Positions 45,124 through 53,940 of a DNA stretch of 64,000 nt are shown piece by piece. The notes below the pieces were generated by a model, which saw only the letters and a program-made list of their open reading frames with translations, had not been told where the DNA came from and did not search any database. The translations under genes were made by a program, and so were the position numbers. The stretch's first letter is position 1. Each line of letters begins with the position of its first letter. The stretch comes from Heliophilum fasciatum (GTDB lineage: Bacteria; Bacillota; Desulfitobacteriia; Heliobacteriales; Heliobacteriaceae), in contig NZ_SLXT01000002.1 in assembly GCF_004341395.1 (NCBI RefSeq), forward strand, positions 1 through 64,000. The letters run 5' to 3'.

Positions 45124-45348
45124 ATGGCAGTAACCTTAACCCCTCAAAGCACAGCACTGCTCATTTCCCTTGAAGAGGGCACAACCACTTCGGGCAGTCC
45201 CAAGTACAAAACCTTGACCTTTAGCAACATCAACACCGGCGCGACCAACCAAGACGTTTACGACATCGGCGCCGCACTGGCCGGTTTGCAAAATAAAACT
45301 CTCTATCAGATCGAGCGCAAAGACAACGGCACACTCGCCAGCGCTTAA
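45124..45348 (+). CDS. DUF1659-like small protein (second copy)
   Basis: This 74-residue protein lies 15 bp after the first DUF1659-like gene, with AAAGGAGG before the ATG. It has the same layout: a beta-rich N-terminus (KYKTLTFSNINTGA) and a helical C-terminus (QDVYDIGAALAGLQNKTLYQIERKD). The two copies are divergent in sequence but equal in length, indicating an old duplication. Confidence 0.7.
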   Translation: MAVTLTPQSTALLISLEEGTTTSGSPKYKTLTFSNINTGATNQDVYDIGAALAGLQNKTLYQIERKDNGTLASA

Positions 45349-45473
45349 TCCCAGGCTGACAGGATGGTTTTACCTTACATCCAGCCCTACATCCGGTAAC
45401 CTCATCCTCCGAACCCCATTTGGGCGGAAAAATCATCATCACGTAAAATAAAAAATTAGAGGAGAAATGAACC

Positions 45474-45698
45474 ATGGCTAAAGTACTTCGTATGACCTTT
45501 GCCACCAGTGAAGGTGGCTCCTTTCAACTGAACATTCCCGATCCGCTGGACACGCTCGATTCGACGGCCATCGCCAACGCAATGGACCTGATCATCACCA
45601 AAAACGTCTTTACGACCAAAAAAGGCAATCTGGTGAGCAAAAAAGACGCCGTCGTCGTCGAAACCACGATGACGGACCTGTACACCCCGGCCGTTTAG
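45474..45698 (+). CDS. DUF2922-family small protein
   Basis: This 74-residue protein has AGAGGAG before the ATG. Sequence AKVLRMTFATSEGGSFQLNIPDP, then TAIANAMDLIITKNVFTTKKG, is characteristic of DUF2922. Family members almost always sit with DUF1659 and YvrJ proteins, as here. The function is unknown; the three may form one small complex. A 125-bp gap separates it from the second DUF1659 gene. Confidence 0.75.
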   Translation: MAKVLRMTFATSEGGSFQLNIPDPLDTLDSTAIANAMDLIITKNVFTTKKGNLVSKKDAVVVETTMTDLYTPAV

Positions 45699-45845
45699 CC
45701 GATATTCCCTAATTTCTTTCCGTAATTACCGGACTTCTCTTACCTTTGAGCGGGATCACCTAAGCAGGTGCCCCGCTCCCATCACCTCAGAAAATCAAAT
45801 TTCAAAAACAAAAATCATATAAACTCTGAGAGGTGACTCCTTCCT

Positions 45846-46040
45846 ATGGACGAGCAACTCCTGCGCAGCGTTGCCGACGTCGGCTTCCCGATCGCCATCG
45901 CCAGCTACTTGTTGATCCGTTTTGAACCGCTGATCAAAGGACTGGAAAACACGATCCACATGCTGACGCTGATCATCGCCAAGCAGCAAGACCTGAACAT
46001 CGAAGAGGTCAAGCCCTTGATCAAAGGCGTGAACGGTTAG
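45846..46040 (+). CDS. YvrJ-family small membrane protein
   Basis: This is a 64-residue protein with one hydrophobic segment (about residues 7-25, GFPIAIASYLLIRFEPL) and an amphipathic C-terminus. The opening MDEQLLRSVADVGFPI is the YvrJ family mark. GAGAGGTGACTCC precedes the ATG. In the family this gene accompanies DUF1659/DUF2922. It would place the small-protein set at the membrane; the function is unknown. Confidence 0.75.
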   Translation: MDEQLLRSVADVGFPIAIASYLLIRFEPLIKGLENTIHMLTLIIAKQQDLNIEEVKPLIKGVNG

Positions 46041-46380
46041 CGCAACAAGCGAATTCCCGTATATTCCTTACCCCTAGGCCCTCCTAAATAAAAAACCCGA
46101 TCATAAAGCCCCAGGAATTCTTGAATTAAAGATTTCTGGGGCGTTTTACGTTCAGGAAGATATCACTGTCAGGTCCGTTAAATCAGGAGAGCATCAAGGA
46201 TTTCCGGGTTTCCCTTTTTCGGAAAATATAACGCCACGATGAAGCCACAATGAAATCATGCTATACTAAATTCATCTGAATTGGTATTTTATTTTTATTT
46301 TATGTATTTAGCGTTGACGAAAATCCGCGAGCGGTGTGCCGCTTTTGCCATACACTTTTGTCCAAGGAGGTTGTTCGATC
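46041..46380. other. 340-bp intergenic region
   Basis: It holds the terminator at 46108-46147, an inverted repeat TTTCCG / CGGAAA (46201-46206 and 46220-46225), and a probable extended -10 promoter TGCTATACT (46259-46267) for the hybrid kinase. Nothing else was found. Confidence 0.6.
46108..46147 (+). terminator. Terminator of the DUF1659/DUF2922/YvrJ operon
   Basis: Arms GCCCCAGGAA and TTTCTGGGGC, with a 15-base loop, followed by GTTTT on the plus strand. Confidence 0.75.
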
Positions 46381-48603
46381 ATGCCTACATCTATCCGCTC
46401 GGCACTTACACTCTTACGTACCGCTCCGTCTTCGTTAAGCAAAACGATATTATCCGTGATCTTTGGTTTTGTTTTTTTGATTGTTACCACCCTTTGGGGA
46501 ACGCTCTACTTCAAAATCTCCCAAGAACGGGAAGCCGAAATCCAGCGCACTTATACAGAACTGTCCAATTTGTCCAAAGCCTTCGAAGAACATATTGTCA
46601 GTGTCATCAACACAACCGACCAGGATTTATTACTGCTAAAATCAATTTATGAAAAACAGGGCCACCAGGGACTGAACACAGTCAAACAAGGCATTATTAC
46701 CCCTATAAAAATCAAAGAAATGGCGCTTTTCGATGGGTCCGGCCAAGCGATTTACACGACGCTCCCGCCACGCCCAACAGCGGAACCGCTGAACATCGCC
46801 AATCGCCCTTATTTTACCGTTCACCAGAACCAAAGTGCACAGTCGCTTTACATCAGCCCGCCGCTCAACGAGGACTTGACGGGGAAAGCAGGGATTCCCT
46901 TTAGCCGGAGCCTCAATCATCCCGACGGCTCCTTTGCCGGTGTAGTCGTGACGTGGGTCGAATCGGCTTATATTTCAGATTTTTATCAGAAATTCGACCT
47001 TGGGAATAATGGTCTCATCAACTTTGTCAGCCTCGATGGCCTGGCCTATGCCCGGCGCGTGAACAATAATGCCGAATTCGGTCAGGACTTGCGCCAGACC
47101 AAGCCCTATCAAAAAATTATGGCCAGATCGCTCAGCGGTAATGAAGAAACGGTCAGCCCTATCGATAACGTGCCGCGCTTTGTCCATTACCAGAAGCTAC
47201 CGCAATACCCCTTTTATCTTTCCGTCGGTATGTCGCAAAGCGAAGCATTGTATGCCTTTCATCAACGGGAAACAATGTACTATTTATGGGCCTCGATCGT
47301 GACTGCCGGGGTCATCGCCTTTGGTATCCTATTGATCCTCTTGCTCTCCCAACAGCATCATTACGATCGTGAAAAACAAGAAAGCCTGTATGCCATACGC
47401 ACCGCCGAAGCGGCCAATCAAGCGAAAAGTGCTTTTCTCGCCCACATAAGCCATGAAATCCGCACACCGATCAACGGCATCATTGGTATTAGTGAGCAAA
47501 TGATCGAACAGCCTATGAGCCCGATTTTAAATCAATATGCCACCATCATCAGGCAATCAGCGGAAGCGTTACTGCAAATCATCAACGATATTCTCGATGT
47601 AACCAAAATGGAATCGGGCCGGTTTTCGATTGTGACGGCCCCCTTTGACCTTCGTAACTTACTTCAGGAAGTCATTGAGCTGCTTATCCCCAAAGCAAAG
47701 GAAAAATCAATTTCCTTGCATACCCAGATTAACCCGGAGATCGCCCCGGTCATCGTCGGTGACGCGTTGCGCGTTCGCCAGGTATTGCTGAACTTGCTTG
47801 GTAATGCCGTCAAATTCACCGACCAAGGTTCCGTAACCATCGCTGTTACGCTGCAACCCGGTGGAGAGCATTCTGAATGGATTCATATTGCCGTGCAAGA
47901 TACAGGCATTGGCATCGATACCGGCGATCAAGCACATCTTTTTAGGCCCTATGTGCAAGCCAGCAACCACGCCGGGCACAAGTATGGCGGTACCGGTTTA
48001 GGATTAGCGATCAGTAAAGATCTGGTCGAACGTATGGGAGGACAAGTCGGCCTACAAAGCCAAAAAGGCCAAGGTTCAACCTTTTGGTTTACCCTTCCTT
48101 ACCAGCCTTTCCACTCCACTGTTGAACCCGGTGATACCGTTGCTCCTGGTCCTACCGGCGAAACCGGCCCCGACACAAGTAACTCGGGCAACGTGGCATC
48201 CCTGCAAGCAGCACAGGCGATGGAGCTTCCTGTCTTACTGGTCGAAGATAACACCGTCAACAAGCTGATAACTGTCATGCAACTCAAAAAGCTGGGCTTT
48301 ACACAAATCGATACCGCCATGAACGGCCATGCAGCATTGGAAGCCGCCAACACCAAACCCTATGGATTGATTTTAATGGACGTAATGTTACCGGACATGA
48401 CCGGCGACAAGATCACCCAAAAAATCCGTGAATCTGAACAGTCGCTTAATCGCCATACACCGATTCTGGCACTGACCGCCCAAGCCATGGATGACGCTCG
48501 GGAACGGTGCTTTGATGCCGGTATGGACGGTTATGTCATCAAACCGATCCATTTCGCTCAGTTACGCGATGCCATCGTCGAAGTATTGGCTAAAAACTTA
48601 TAA
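46381..48603 (+). CDS. Hybrid sensor histidine kinase / response regulator
   Basis: This is a 740-residue membrane kinase; ATG 46381 is preceded by AAGGAGG. Two membrane segments (about 20-42 and 300-325) flank an extracytoplasmic PDC/dCache-like sensor domain of about 250 residues ([14 protein letters not shown], then LYISPPL). The HisKA dimerisation domain has the phosphoacceptor His in [19 protein letters not shown]. The HATPase follows ([30 protein letters not shown]). After a Gly/Pro-rich linker a receiver domain has its aspartate in [13 protein letters not shown]. No HPt domain, so phosphate is probably passed within the protein or to an unlinked partner. Confidence 0.92.
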   Translation: MPTSIRSALTLLRTAPSSLSKTILSVIFGFVFLIVTTLWGTLYFKISQEREAEIQRTYTELSNLSKAFEEHIVSVINTTDQDLLLLKSIYEKQGHQGLNTVKQGIITPIKIKEMALFDGSGQAIYTTLPPRPTAEPLNIANRPYFTVHQNQSAQSLYISPPLNEDLTGKAGIPFSRSLNHPDGSFAGVVVTWVESAYISDFYQKFDLGNNGLINFVSLDGLAYARRVNNNAEFGQDLRQTKPYQKIMARSLSGNEETVSPIDNVPRFVHYQKLPQYPFYLSVGMSQSEALYAFHQRETMYYLWASIVTAGVIAFGILLILLLSQQHHYDREKQESLYAIRTAEAANQAKSAFLAHISHEIRTPINGIIGISEQMIEQPMSPILNQYATIIRQSAEALLQIINDILDVTKMESGRFSIVTAPFDLRNLLQEVIELLIPKAKEKSISLHTQINPEIAPVIVGDALRVRQVLLNLLGNAVKFTDQGSVTIAVTLQPGGEHSEWIHIAVQDTGIGIDTGDQAHLFRPYVQASNHAGHKYGGTGLGLAISKDLVERMGGQVGLQSQKGQGSTFWFTLPYQPFHSTVEPGDTVAPGPTGETGPDTSNSGNVASLQAAQAMELPVLLVEDNTVNKLITVMQLKKLGFTQIDTAMNGHAALEAANTKPYGLILMDVMLPDMTGDKITQKIRESEQSLNRHTPILALTAQAMDDARERCFDAGMDGYVIKPIHFAQLRDAIVEVLAKNL

Positions 48604-48670
48604 AATTCTTGACGTTCTCCTGGTACAATGAATCATCATACCGGTACTTCGATGAACGGAGCGATGCTGT

Positions 48671-49372
48671 GTGGCACTAACCATCCTTGTTGTCGATGAT
48701 GAACAAAAGATCCTCGATATGGTAACCCGCTTTCTGACCTCCGAAGGCTACAACGTCAAGCAAGCCCTGGACGGACCGGCTGCACTGGAAACCATTCACC
48801 ACAGCCCGCCCGATCTGGTGCTTCTGGACTGGATGCTTCCCGGCAAAAGCGGCATTGACGTGTGTAAAGAAATTCGCGCCCATTCCCTTATCCCGATCAT
48901 CATGCTAACCGCCCGTGTCGACGAAAGCGAAAAAGTGCTTGGTCTGGAAATGGGCGCCGACGATTACATTACCAAGCCCTTTGGCCTGCGCGAACTGGCG
49001 GCCCGGATTCGTTCCGTCATGCGCCGCTACGAAAAGCATAGTGAAATCACTGCTCCCGTCAACCCCTCGATCCTGCGTCGCGGCGCCTTGTCCATCGACA
49101 CCGAGAAATTCGAAGCTTCGCTCCAGGATCAACCGCTGAACTTGACAGCGACCGAATTCAAGATTTTACACACCTTAGCCCAGCGCCCTGGTGTTGTCTA
49201 CAGCCGACTCCAACTCATGCGCCTCGTCATGGGGGAAGCCTACCTCAACTACGAACGTTCCATCGACACCCACGTGAGCAATTTACGTAAGAAAATCGGC
49301 GATACCCAGGGAGAACAAAAATACATCCTCACCGTTTTTGGTGTAGGCTATAAATTTGCTGAACGTTACTAA
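48671..49372 (+). CDS. OmpR-family response regulator
   Basis: This is a 233-residue two-component regulator. The receiver domain has the acidic pair in VVDDEQ, phosphoacceptor Asp in LVLLDWMLPG, and KPF in ITKPFGLREL. The C-terminal winged helix is of OmpR/PhoB type (LNLTATEFKILHTLAQRPG, YERSIDTHVSNLRKKIG). GGAG is nine bases before the GTG start. It is followed 46 bp later by its probable kinase. An extended -10 TGGTACAAT lies at 48622. Confidence 0.93.
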   Translation: MALTILVVDDEQKILDMVTRFLTSEGYNVKQALDGPAALETIHHSPPDLVLLDWMLPGKSGIDVCKEIRAHSLIPIIMLTARVDESEKVLGLEMGADDYITKPFGLRELAARIRSVMRRYEKHSEITAPVNPSILRRGALSIDTEKFEASLQDQPLNLTATEFKILHTLAQRPGVVYSRLQLMRLVMGEAYLNYERSIDTHVSNLRKKIGDTQGEQKYILTVFGVGYKFAERY

Positions 49373-49418
49373 TCCTATGCCCCCTGCGGGCCTACCTTCA
49401 ATGAGGCGATGAACACCG

Positions 49419-51044
49419 ATGCGACTACAAAGCAAACTCCTGCTGGGCTCCTTTTTGATCATTTTTACCCTCTCCAGCGTCTATCTCATGCTTTCCCTGC
49501 GCGCTACCGATATGGTTTTCGAACGCTTTGAAGGCTTTGTCCAAAAACAAATGGCCGAACAAATGCAAGACGCCTTGATCGATTACTACTTGGAAAACGG
49601 TGAAAGCTGGGCGGGTGTGCAACAGTACCGGTTTTCTCCGCCACGCCCTCGCGGTCGACCGGACCGGATCACGATGGCGCTTTTTGATCAGCAACATCAA
49701 CTGATTACCACCTGGCCCGCTATCCCGCCCGGCAACGACCTGGACATCAACTTTTTTGCCCGCTTCGGTGTTCAAGTTCCGCTGCTTGTGGACGATCATC
49801 CGATCGGCACGCTTTGGCTTCCTTCCCATAACCCCATTTTCATTGATGGCATCCGCGCCAAATTATCGGTATCCTTAATCAATAACTTTTTGATTTCCAT
49901 TCTGCTCAGTTCCGCCATTGCCATTGCGCTCAGCTATTTTCTGGCCAATCGCTTGACCCATCCCCTCAAACAGTTGGCTGTAGCCGCCGGGGAAATCAAA
50001 AAAAGACGCTTTGATCGGCGCTTGCCCGTGACCTCCGGTGATGAAATCGGTACCGTGATCACCGCCTTCAATGAAATGAGCGAAGAACTGCAGCGCGGCG
50101 AACAAGTGCGCAAAAACATGGTCGCTGATGTAGCCCATGAATTACGCACACCGCTGACGATCATGGAAGGCCAGTTAGAATCGATCCAGCAAGGCCTGAT
50201 TCCGGCTACCGTAGAAACAGTGTCACCCATCTATGATGAAGTGATCCGCCTGACCCGCCTTGTCGGTGATTTACGCCAATTGACCTTAGCCGAAGCGGGA
50301 CAACTTCCCTTGCGGCTTATGCCGACCGATGCGGCAGCGGTAATCCAGCGTATCGTCGAAACCTTTGCCTTCGAGGCGGAAGCGCAAAACGTTACCATTA
50401 CCTTGCATTCCCAGGATCGTCACTCAACGCTGGATGTGGTGGCCGATCCCGATCGCCTGACGCAGATCATCGTCAATATCGTCGGCAATGCTCTTACCTA
50501 TTCGCCCGTCGGCAGCACCATCATCGTTGGAGTGGCACAGGTCACCTTGCCGGCCGGTGCGGCGTCATCGTGGCTGGACACCTGGCTGCAAACCCATGTC
50601 CTTGATGAAGCTCCGTCCAAGGATACTTCTCTGGCTCCCTCTACCGACGCCACGGCATCGCCAGGCCATCCTTCGCCATCGGTACCCGGCATCATCGTTT
50701 GGATCGCCGACGAAGGCCCCGGCATCGCTCCGGAACATCTTCCCTTTGTTTTTGAGCGTTTTTACCGTGGTGATCCTTCCCGTAGCCGGGAAAGCTATGC
50801 TCCTGGCGGCAACAGCGAAAATCCTTCCGTACCGTTGACGCAATCGCCGGACGCCGCTTTCAGCGATCCTTTTCAGGATCACCCTTCTCCTGCCGGCGGC
50901 ACGATTGGCGGTACCGGCCTCGGCTTGGCCATCGCCCGCGAGTTTGTGCTTGCTCATGGCGGCCAGATCACCGCCGTCAACCGCCCGGAAAAAGGCAGTT
51001 GCTTTGCCTTTTATTTACCCTCCCGCCCGACCGATGCTTCCTGA
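49419..51044 (+). CDS. Sensor histidine kinase with insertions in the ATP lid
   Basis: This is a 541-residue membrane kinase paired with the upstream regulator. Two membrane segments (about 7-28 and 153-172) flank a 120-residue sensor domain. HAMP (about 175-230), HisKA with ADVAHELRTPLTIMEGQ (His about 241), and HATPase ([42 protein letters not shown]) follow. Two low-complexity insertions, rich in Ser/Pro, split the HATPase: about 40 residues before the G1 box and about 40 residues between the F and G2 boxes. The catalytic boxes themselves are intact. The transmitted signal is unknown. Confidence 0.9.
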   Translation: MRLQSKLLLGSFLIIFTLSSVYLMLSLRATDMVFERFEGFVQKQMAEQMQDALIDYYLENGESWAGVQQYRFSPPRPRGRPDRITMALFDQQHQLITTWPAIPPGNDLDINFFARFGVQVPLLVDDHPIGTLWLPSHNPIFIDGIRAKLSVSLINNFLISILLSSAIAIALSYFLANRLTHPLKQLAVAAGEIKKRRFDRRLPVTSGDEIGTVITAFNEMSEELQRGEQVRKNMVADVAHELRTPLTIMEGQLESIQQGLIPATVETVSPIYDEVIRLTRLVGDLRQLTLAEAGQLPLRLMPTDAAAVIQRIVETFAFEAEAQNVTITLHSQDRHSTLDVVADPDRLTQIIVNIVGNALTYSPVGSTIIVGVAQVTLPAGAASSWLDTWLQTHVLDEAPSKDTSLAPSTDATASPGHPSPSVPGIIVWIADEGPGIAPEHLPFVFERFYRGDPSRSRESYAPGGNSENPSVPLTQSPDAAFSDPFQDHPSPAGGTIGGTGLGLAIAREFVLAHGGQITAVNRPEKGSCFAFYLPSRPTDAS

Positions 51045-51144
51045 TCTGCCGGGCGCACAACGCTTGACTTCCGGCACACACAACGCCCGACCTCCGGCGC
51101 ACACAACGCCCAACTTCCGGCACCAGCCCGGAAAACTCCACAAA

Positions 51145-51162
51145 ATCTTGATACCTTCCTGA
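51145..51162. promoter_or_regulatory. 11-bp phased direct repeat upstream of the secreted protein
   Basis: ATCTTGA (51145-51151) and TTCCTGA (51156-51162) are 11 bp apart, the phasing used by OmpR/PhoB-type regulators. The same pattern is found upstream of 52418. Probable binding site for one of the two regulators at 48671 and 53941. Confidence 0.45.
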
Positions 51163-51254
51163 AACCCACTAAAAACACGTAGGTTATTCTATAGTCAAGG
51201 GAAAACAGTCCCGCACCCCATGAAATAGGAACAAAGAAAAAGAGGTGGACACTT

Positions 51255-52166
51255 ATGCTATCCATGAAAAAAGGAATGATTGCCCTCGGCCTGATTGGCA
51301 CTGTATTTACCGGTGGGGTCATTGCCTATGCGGCTACTGGAACAACCGATAACAACGCCCCGCAACGACCTGCTTTTGGCTCCTGTTTTGGCGTTAACAA
51401 AGTCAACTGCGGTCCTGGTATGCAGGGAAAAGGCCAACCGATAACCGAACTGGCGACGATTCTCAACATCGATGCGACTGCACTGCAAACGGAATTGCAT
51501 AGCGGTAAAACCTTAGCGGAAATCGCTCAAGCCCAAGGCATCACCAAAGAAGACCTGATCGCCAAAATGGTGGCAAATGTGCAAACACGGCTGGATCAAG
51601 CTGTGACCGACGGTAAAATTACCGCCGAGCAAGCTGCTACCATGAAAGCAAGAATGACCGAGCGCATCACGGCGTCTGTCGACAACAAGTGGGAAGGCAA
51701 GCTCGGCCCGCGCGGTGATAACTTTGGCAATAAACGTGGCGGTGGATTCCTTGGATTCGGTGGACCGGCCTATATGGAGCAAATCGCTCCGATCGTCAAC
51801 TTGACCGTTGATGAATTACGAGCCGAGTTACAAGCTGGCAAATCCCTTGTCCAGATCGCCCAAGCCAAAGGCATCAGCGCTGATACCTTAAAAGCGCAAG
51901 TTCTCGAAGTGGCCAAGAAAACCATCGCCACGCAAGTGGAACAAGGCAAGCTGACCCAAGAAAAAGCGGATCTCATGCTCAGCAACCTCCCCAACCACAT
52001 CGATACGTTCTTGAATCATTGCGCTCAAGGCAAAGGACTCGGTAATGGGTCCGGTAAAGGACCCGGCAACGGGTCCGGTAATGGGCTCGGTAATGGATCC
52101 GGCAGAGGTTACGGCAATGGCTTCAAAGGCCAGGGCCAAGCCCGAGCCCAAGCCCCTGCTCTGTAG
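51255..52166 (+). CDS. Secreted protein with a duplicated domain and Gly-rich tail
   Basis: This is a 303-residue exported protein. GAGGTGGACACTT precedes the ATG. Signal peptide to about residue 26 (VIAYAAT). Two homologous units follow: residues about 60-135 (ITELATILNIDATALQTELH..GKTLAEIAQAQG) and about 175-250 (IVNLTVDELRAELQ..GKSLVQIAQAKG), both ending in a helical segment with K[ILT]T.E[QK]A. A tail of GNGSGKGPGNGSG-type repeats closes the protein. Family not recognised; the helical units resemble the DUF2680-like repeats of small envelope proteins. It follows the kinase by 210 bp and has phased regulator repeats upstream. Confidence 0.7.
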   Translation: MLSMKKGMIALGLIGTVFTGGVIAYAATGTTDNNAPQRPAFGSCFGVNKVNCGPGMQGKGQPITELATILNIDATALQTELHSGKTLAEIAQAQGITKEDLIAKMVANVQTRLDQAVTDGKITAEQAATMKARMTERITASVDNKWEGKLGPRGDNFGNKRGGGFLGFGGPAYMEQIAPIVNLTVDELRAELQAGKSLVQIAQAKGISADTLKAQVLEVAKKTIATQVEQGKLTQEKADLMLSNLPNHIDTFLNHCAQGKGLGNGSGKGPGNGSGNGLGNGSGRGYGNGFKGQGQARAQAPAL

Positions 52167-52202
52167 AAACTACAGCTCCTAAAGCCTCGATGTAAGATAA
52201 GC

Positions 52203-52247
52203 AAGCCGCCTCCTCCCGCGTCAGCGTGGAAGAGACGGCTTTTTTTT
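52203..52247 (+). terminator. Terminator of the secreted-protein gene
   Basis: Arms AAGCCGCCTC and GAGACGGCTT (one mismatch) around a GCG / CGC-rich inner part, followed by TTTTTTT. Confidence 0.8.
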
Positions 52248-52301
52248 ATGCGTCCCAATCAACATTTATAACCAGGCACTGACACCGAGACGGCCATTAG
52301 A

Positions 52302-52330
52302 TTCTTGACAACTTCTTGATATTTTCTCAA
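52302..52330. promoter_or_regulatory. Three 11-bp phased TTCTTGA repeats upstream of 52418
   Basis: TTCTTGA at 52302-52308, TTCTTGA at 52313-52319 and TTCTCAA at 52324-52330 are spaced exactly 11 bp apart. This is the pattern of OmpR-family regulator sites. It is 88 bp before the start codon at 52418, a normal position for an activator. Confidence 0.55.
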
Positions 52331-52417
52331 TTCGTTTTGGTTGTTTTTGGTTTATCCTTAAAAACGACCTCCCTGTTGCAGGGATATTTCAGGACATAAT
52401 GAAAGGAGCCTTTCCCC

Positions 52418-52846
52418 ATGAACCTTCGTGTATTGCTTTCCACCTTTTCGCTTTTCCTGCTCAGCCCCGTCGCCGCTTGGGCCGATGGCCCGCTCAAAGA
52501 CCCCATCGCTCAACAAGTCGATGGTAGCGGCAAGATCATTGTACCCTTGCTGGCCCTTACGCTGTTATCGGCCATCGTCGTGCGTTTCAGCAAAAACAAG
52601 ATCATTCGCAAACTGCATCAAGGCATTGGTCTGATCGCCGGTCTCGGTGTGTTCGGCCATGCTGTCTATGCGCTCAGCCAAATGGGCTTTGAAAAACCAG
52701 GCGTCAACATCACCGGCATGGTCGCGGCCATCGCCGTCGCCATCGCTCTTTTCTCCGGATTCCGCAAAATGTCACCGGCGTTTCACCGCATTGCTACAGT
52801 CGTTCTCATTGCCGGATTTGTTGGCCACAAAGCTCTGATTGCTTAA
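52418..52846 (+). CDS. Four-helix membrane protein with two H-x13-H pairs (predicted di-heme b-type cytochrome)
   Basis: This is a 142-residue membrane protein. A signal peptide (cleavage near AAWADG) is followed by four helices: about 38-57, 64-88, 97-114 and 119-141. Helix 2 has His67 and His81 and helix 4 has His123 and His137, each pair separated by exactly 13 residues and preceded or followed by glycines, as in the heme ligands of cytochrome b helices B and D. I infer two stacked hemes. There is no match to a named family that I can recall, and no flavin or iron-sulfur domain. GAAAGGAG precedes the ATG. The next gene encodes a transporter, and a two-component pair follows. Confidence 0.72.
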   Translation: MNLRVLLSTFSLFLLSPVAAWADGPLKDPIAQQVDGSGKIIVPLLALTLLSAIVVRFSKNKIIRKLHQGIGLIAGLGVFGHAVYALSQMGFEKPGVNITGMVAAIAVAIALFSGFRKMSPAFHRIATVVLIAGFVGHKALIA

Positions 52847-52877
52847 GACCATCCATCAACGCATCGGGGGATTGGTT

Positions 52878-53861
52878 ATGGGGAAAACTGTTTTTTTCTG
52901 GCCCTCGAAAAACCCTGTGCTCAGCATTCCCTTGGCCTTAGCACTTGGGTTTCTCATTGGGTTACAGGCGGACACGACATTTCTGAGTAGTTCCATCCTC
53001 ATTTTCACCTTTTTGATGATCTACCCCACCATGATCGGTGTAAAATTAAGAGAAGCCTTTGATTTGAGTCACGCCAAAGTAGTCGGCATCTCACTGCTGA
53101 TCAACTTTTTGCTTATTCCGCTGCTCGCATGGGGGTTAGGCAAGGTTTTTCTCTCTAACGATCCCACGATGATGGCCGGCTTAGCCATTGCCGGCCTGCT
53201 GCCGACGAGTGGAATGACCATATCATGGACGATGATGTTCAAAGGCAACGTACCGGCCGCCGTCAAAATGACCGCCCTCAGCTTAATTGTCGGCTCACTG
53301 CTGGCACCTTTTTACCTGTTGCTTATGGTCGGTAAGTATGTACCTGTCGATATCATGAAAACCTTTACGACGATTGCCATCATTGTCTTCTTGCCCATGA
53401 TCCTCGGCCATTTCACTTTCCAGCAGCTCTTGCGCCGCTACGGCCAAGAACATTTTCAAAAAGTGCTTAAGCCTTACATGCCGGCCTTCAGCTTCTGGGC
53501 CATGTTAGCGGTGATCTTTTCTTCCATCTCCATGAAAGCCAAAACGGTCATTGCCCAGCCCCACTTGATCGGTGGGATCCTGGTCGCCTTGGTGATTTTC
53601 TACCTGGCCAACTTCACCGTAAGCACGGTTATGGCCCGCCTCTTCTTCGCCAAGCCCGATGGCATCGCTTTAATTTATGGCACAGTCATGCGTAACCTTT
53701 CCATCGCCTTAGGTTTGGCCATCACCGCCTTTGGCCCCCAAGCCGGGCTGGTCGTAACTCTAGCCTTTATCTTGCAAGTGCAAGCGGCGGCATGGTACGG
53801 AAAGCTGGCCGAACAGTATCACTTTTTCGGTAAGCCGCAGGAAGTGACCGCCAAGCAATAA
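52878..53861 (+). CDS. BASS / ACR3-like membrane transporter
   Basis: This is a 327-residue polytopic protein with about nine to ten membrane segments, resembling the bile acid:Na+ symporter superfamily (SIPLALALGFLIGL, GLLPTSGMTISWTMMFKGN, YGTVMRNLSIALGLAI). The arrangement is also that of ACR3 arsenite permeases, but no cysteine is present, so the ACR3 metalloid site is absent. Start ATG 52878 follows GGGGGATTGGTT; a TTG at 52839 overlapping the previous stop is less likely. It is co-transcribed with the predicted di-heme protein. The substrate is unknown. Confidence 0.75.
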   Translation: MGKTVFFWPSKNPVLSIPLALALGFLIGLQADTTFLSSSILIFTFLMIYPTMIGVKLREAFDLSHAKVVGISLLINFLLIPLLAWGLGKVFLSNDPTMMAGLAIAGLLPTSGMTISWTMMFKGNVPAAVKMTALSLIVGSLLAPFYLLLMVGKYVPVDIMKTFTTIAIIVFLPMILGHFTFQQLLRRYGQEHFQKVLKPYMPAFSFWAMLAVIFSSISMKAKTVIAQPHLIGGILVALVIFYLANFTVSTVMARLFFAKPDGIALIYGTVMRNLSIALGLAITAFGPQAGLVVTLAFILQVQAAAWYGKLAEQYHFFGKPQEVTAKQ

Positions 53862-53940
53862 CAATCAATGTGATTAAAAAATCAATAAAAAAGGAGTATG
53901 GTACCAGCCATGCCACGATCACAGTTAGGAGGCGCACAAA

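Noticed and set aside
48609-48629. Classical -35/-10 promoter (TTGACG and TACAAT) before the 48671 regulator
   Set aside because: The two boxes are only 9 bp apart; the TACAAT box can only serve as an extended -10 element.
52878-53861. ACR3 arsenite permease
   Set aside because: ACR3 proteins need a conserved cysteine, and this protein has none; no arsR or arsC lies nearby.
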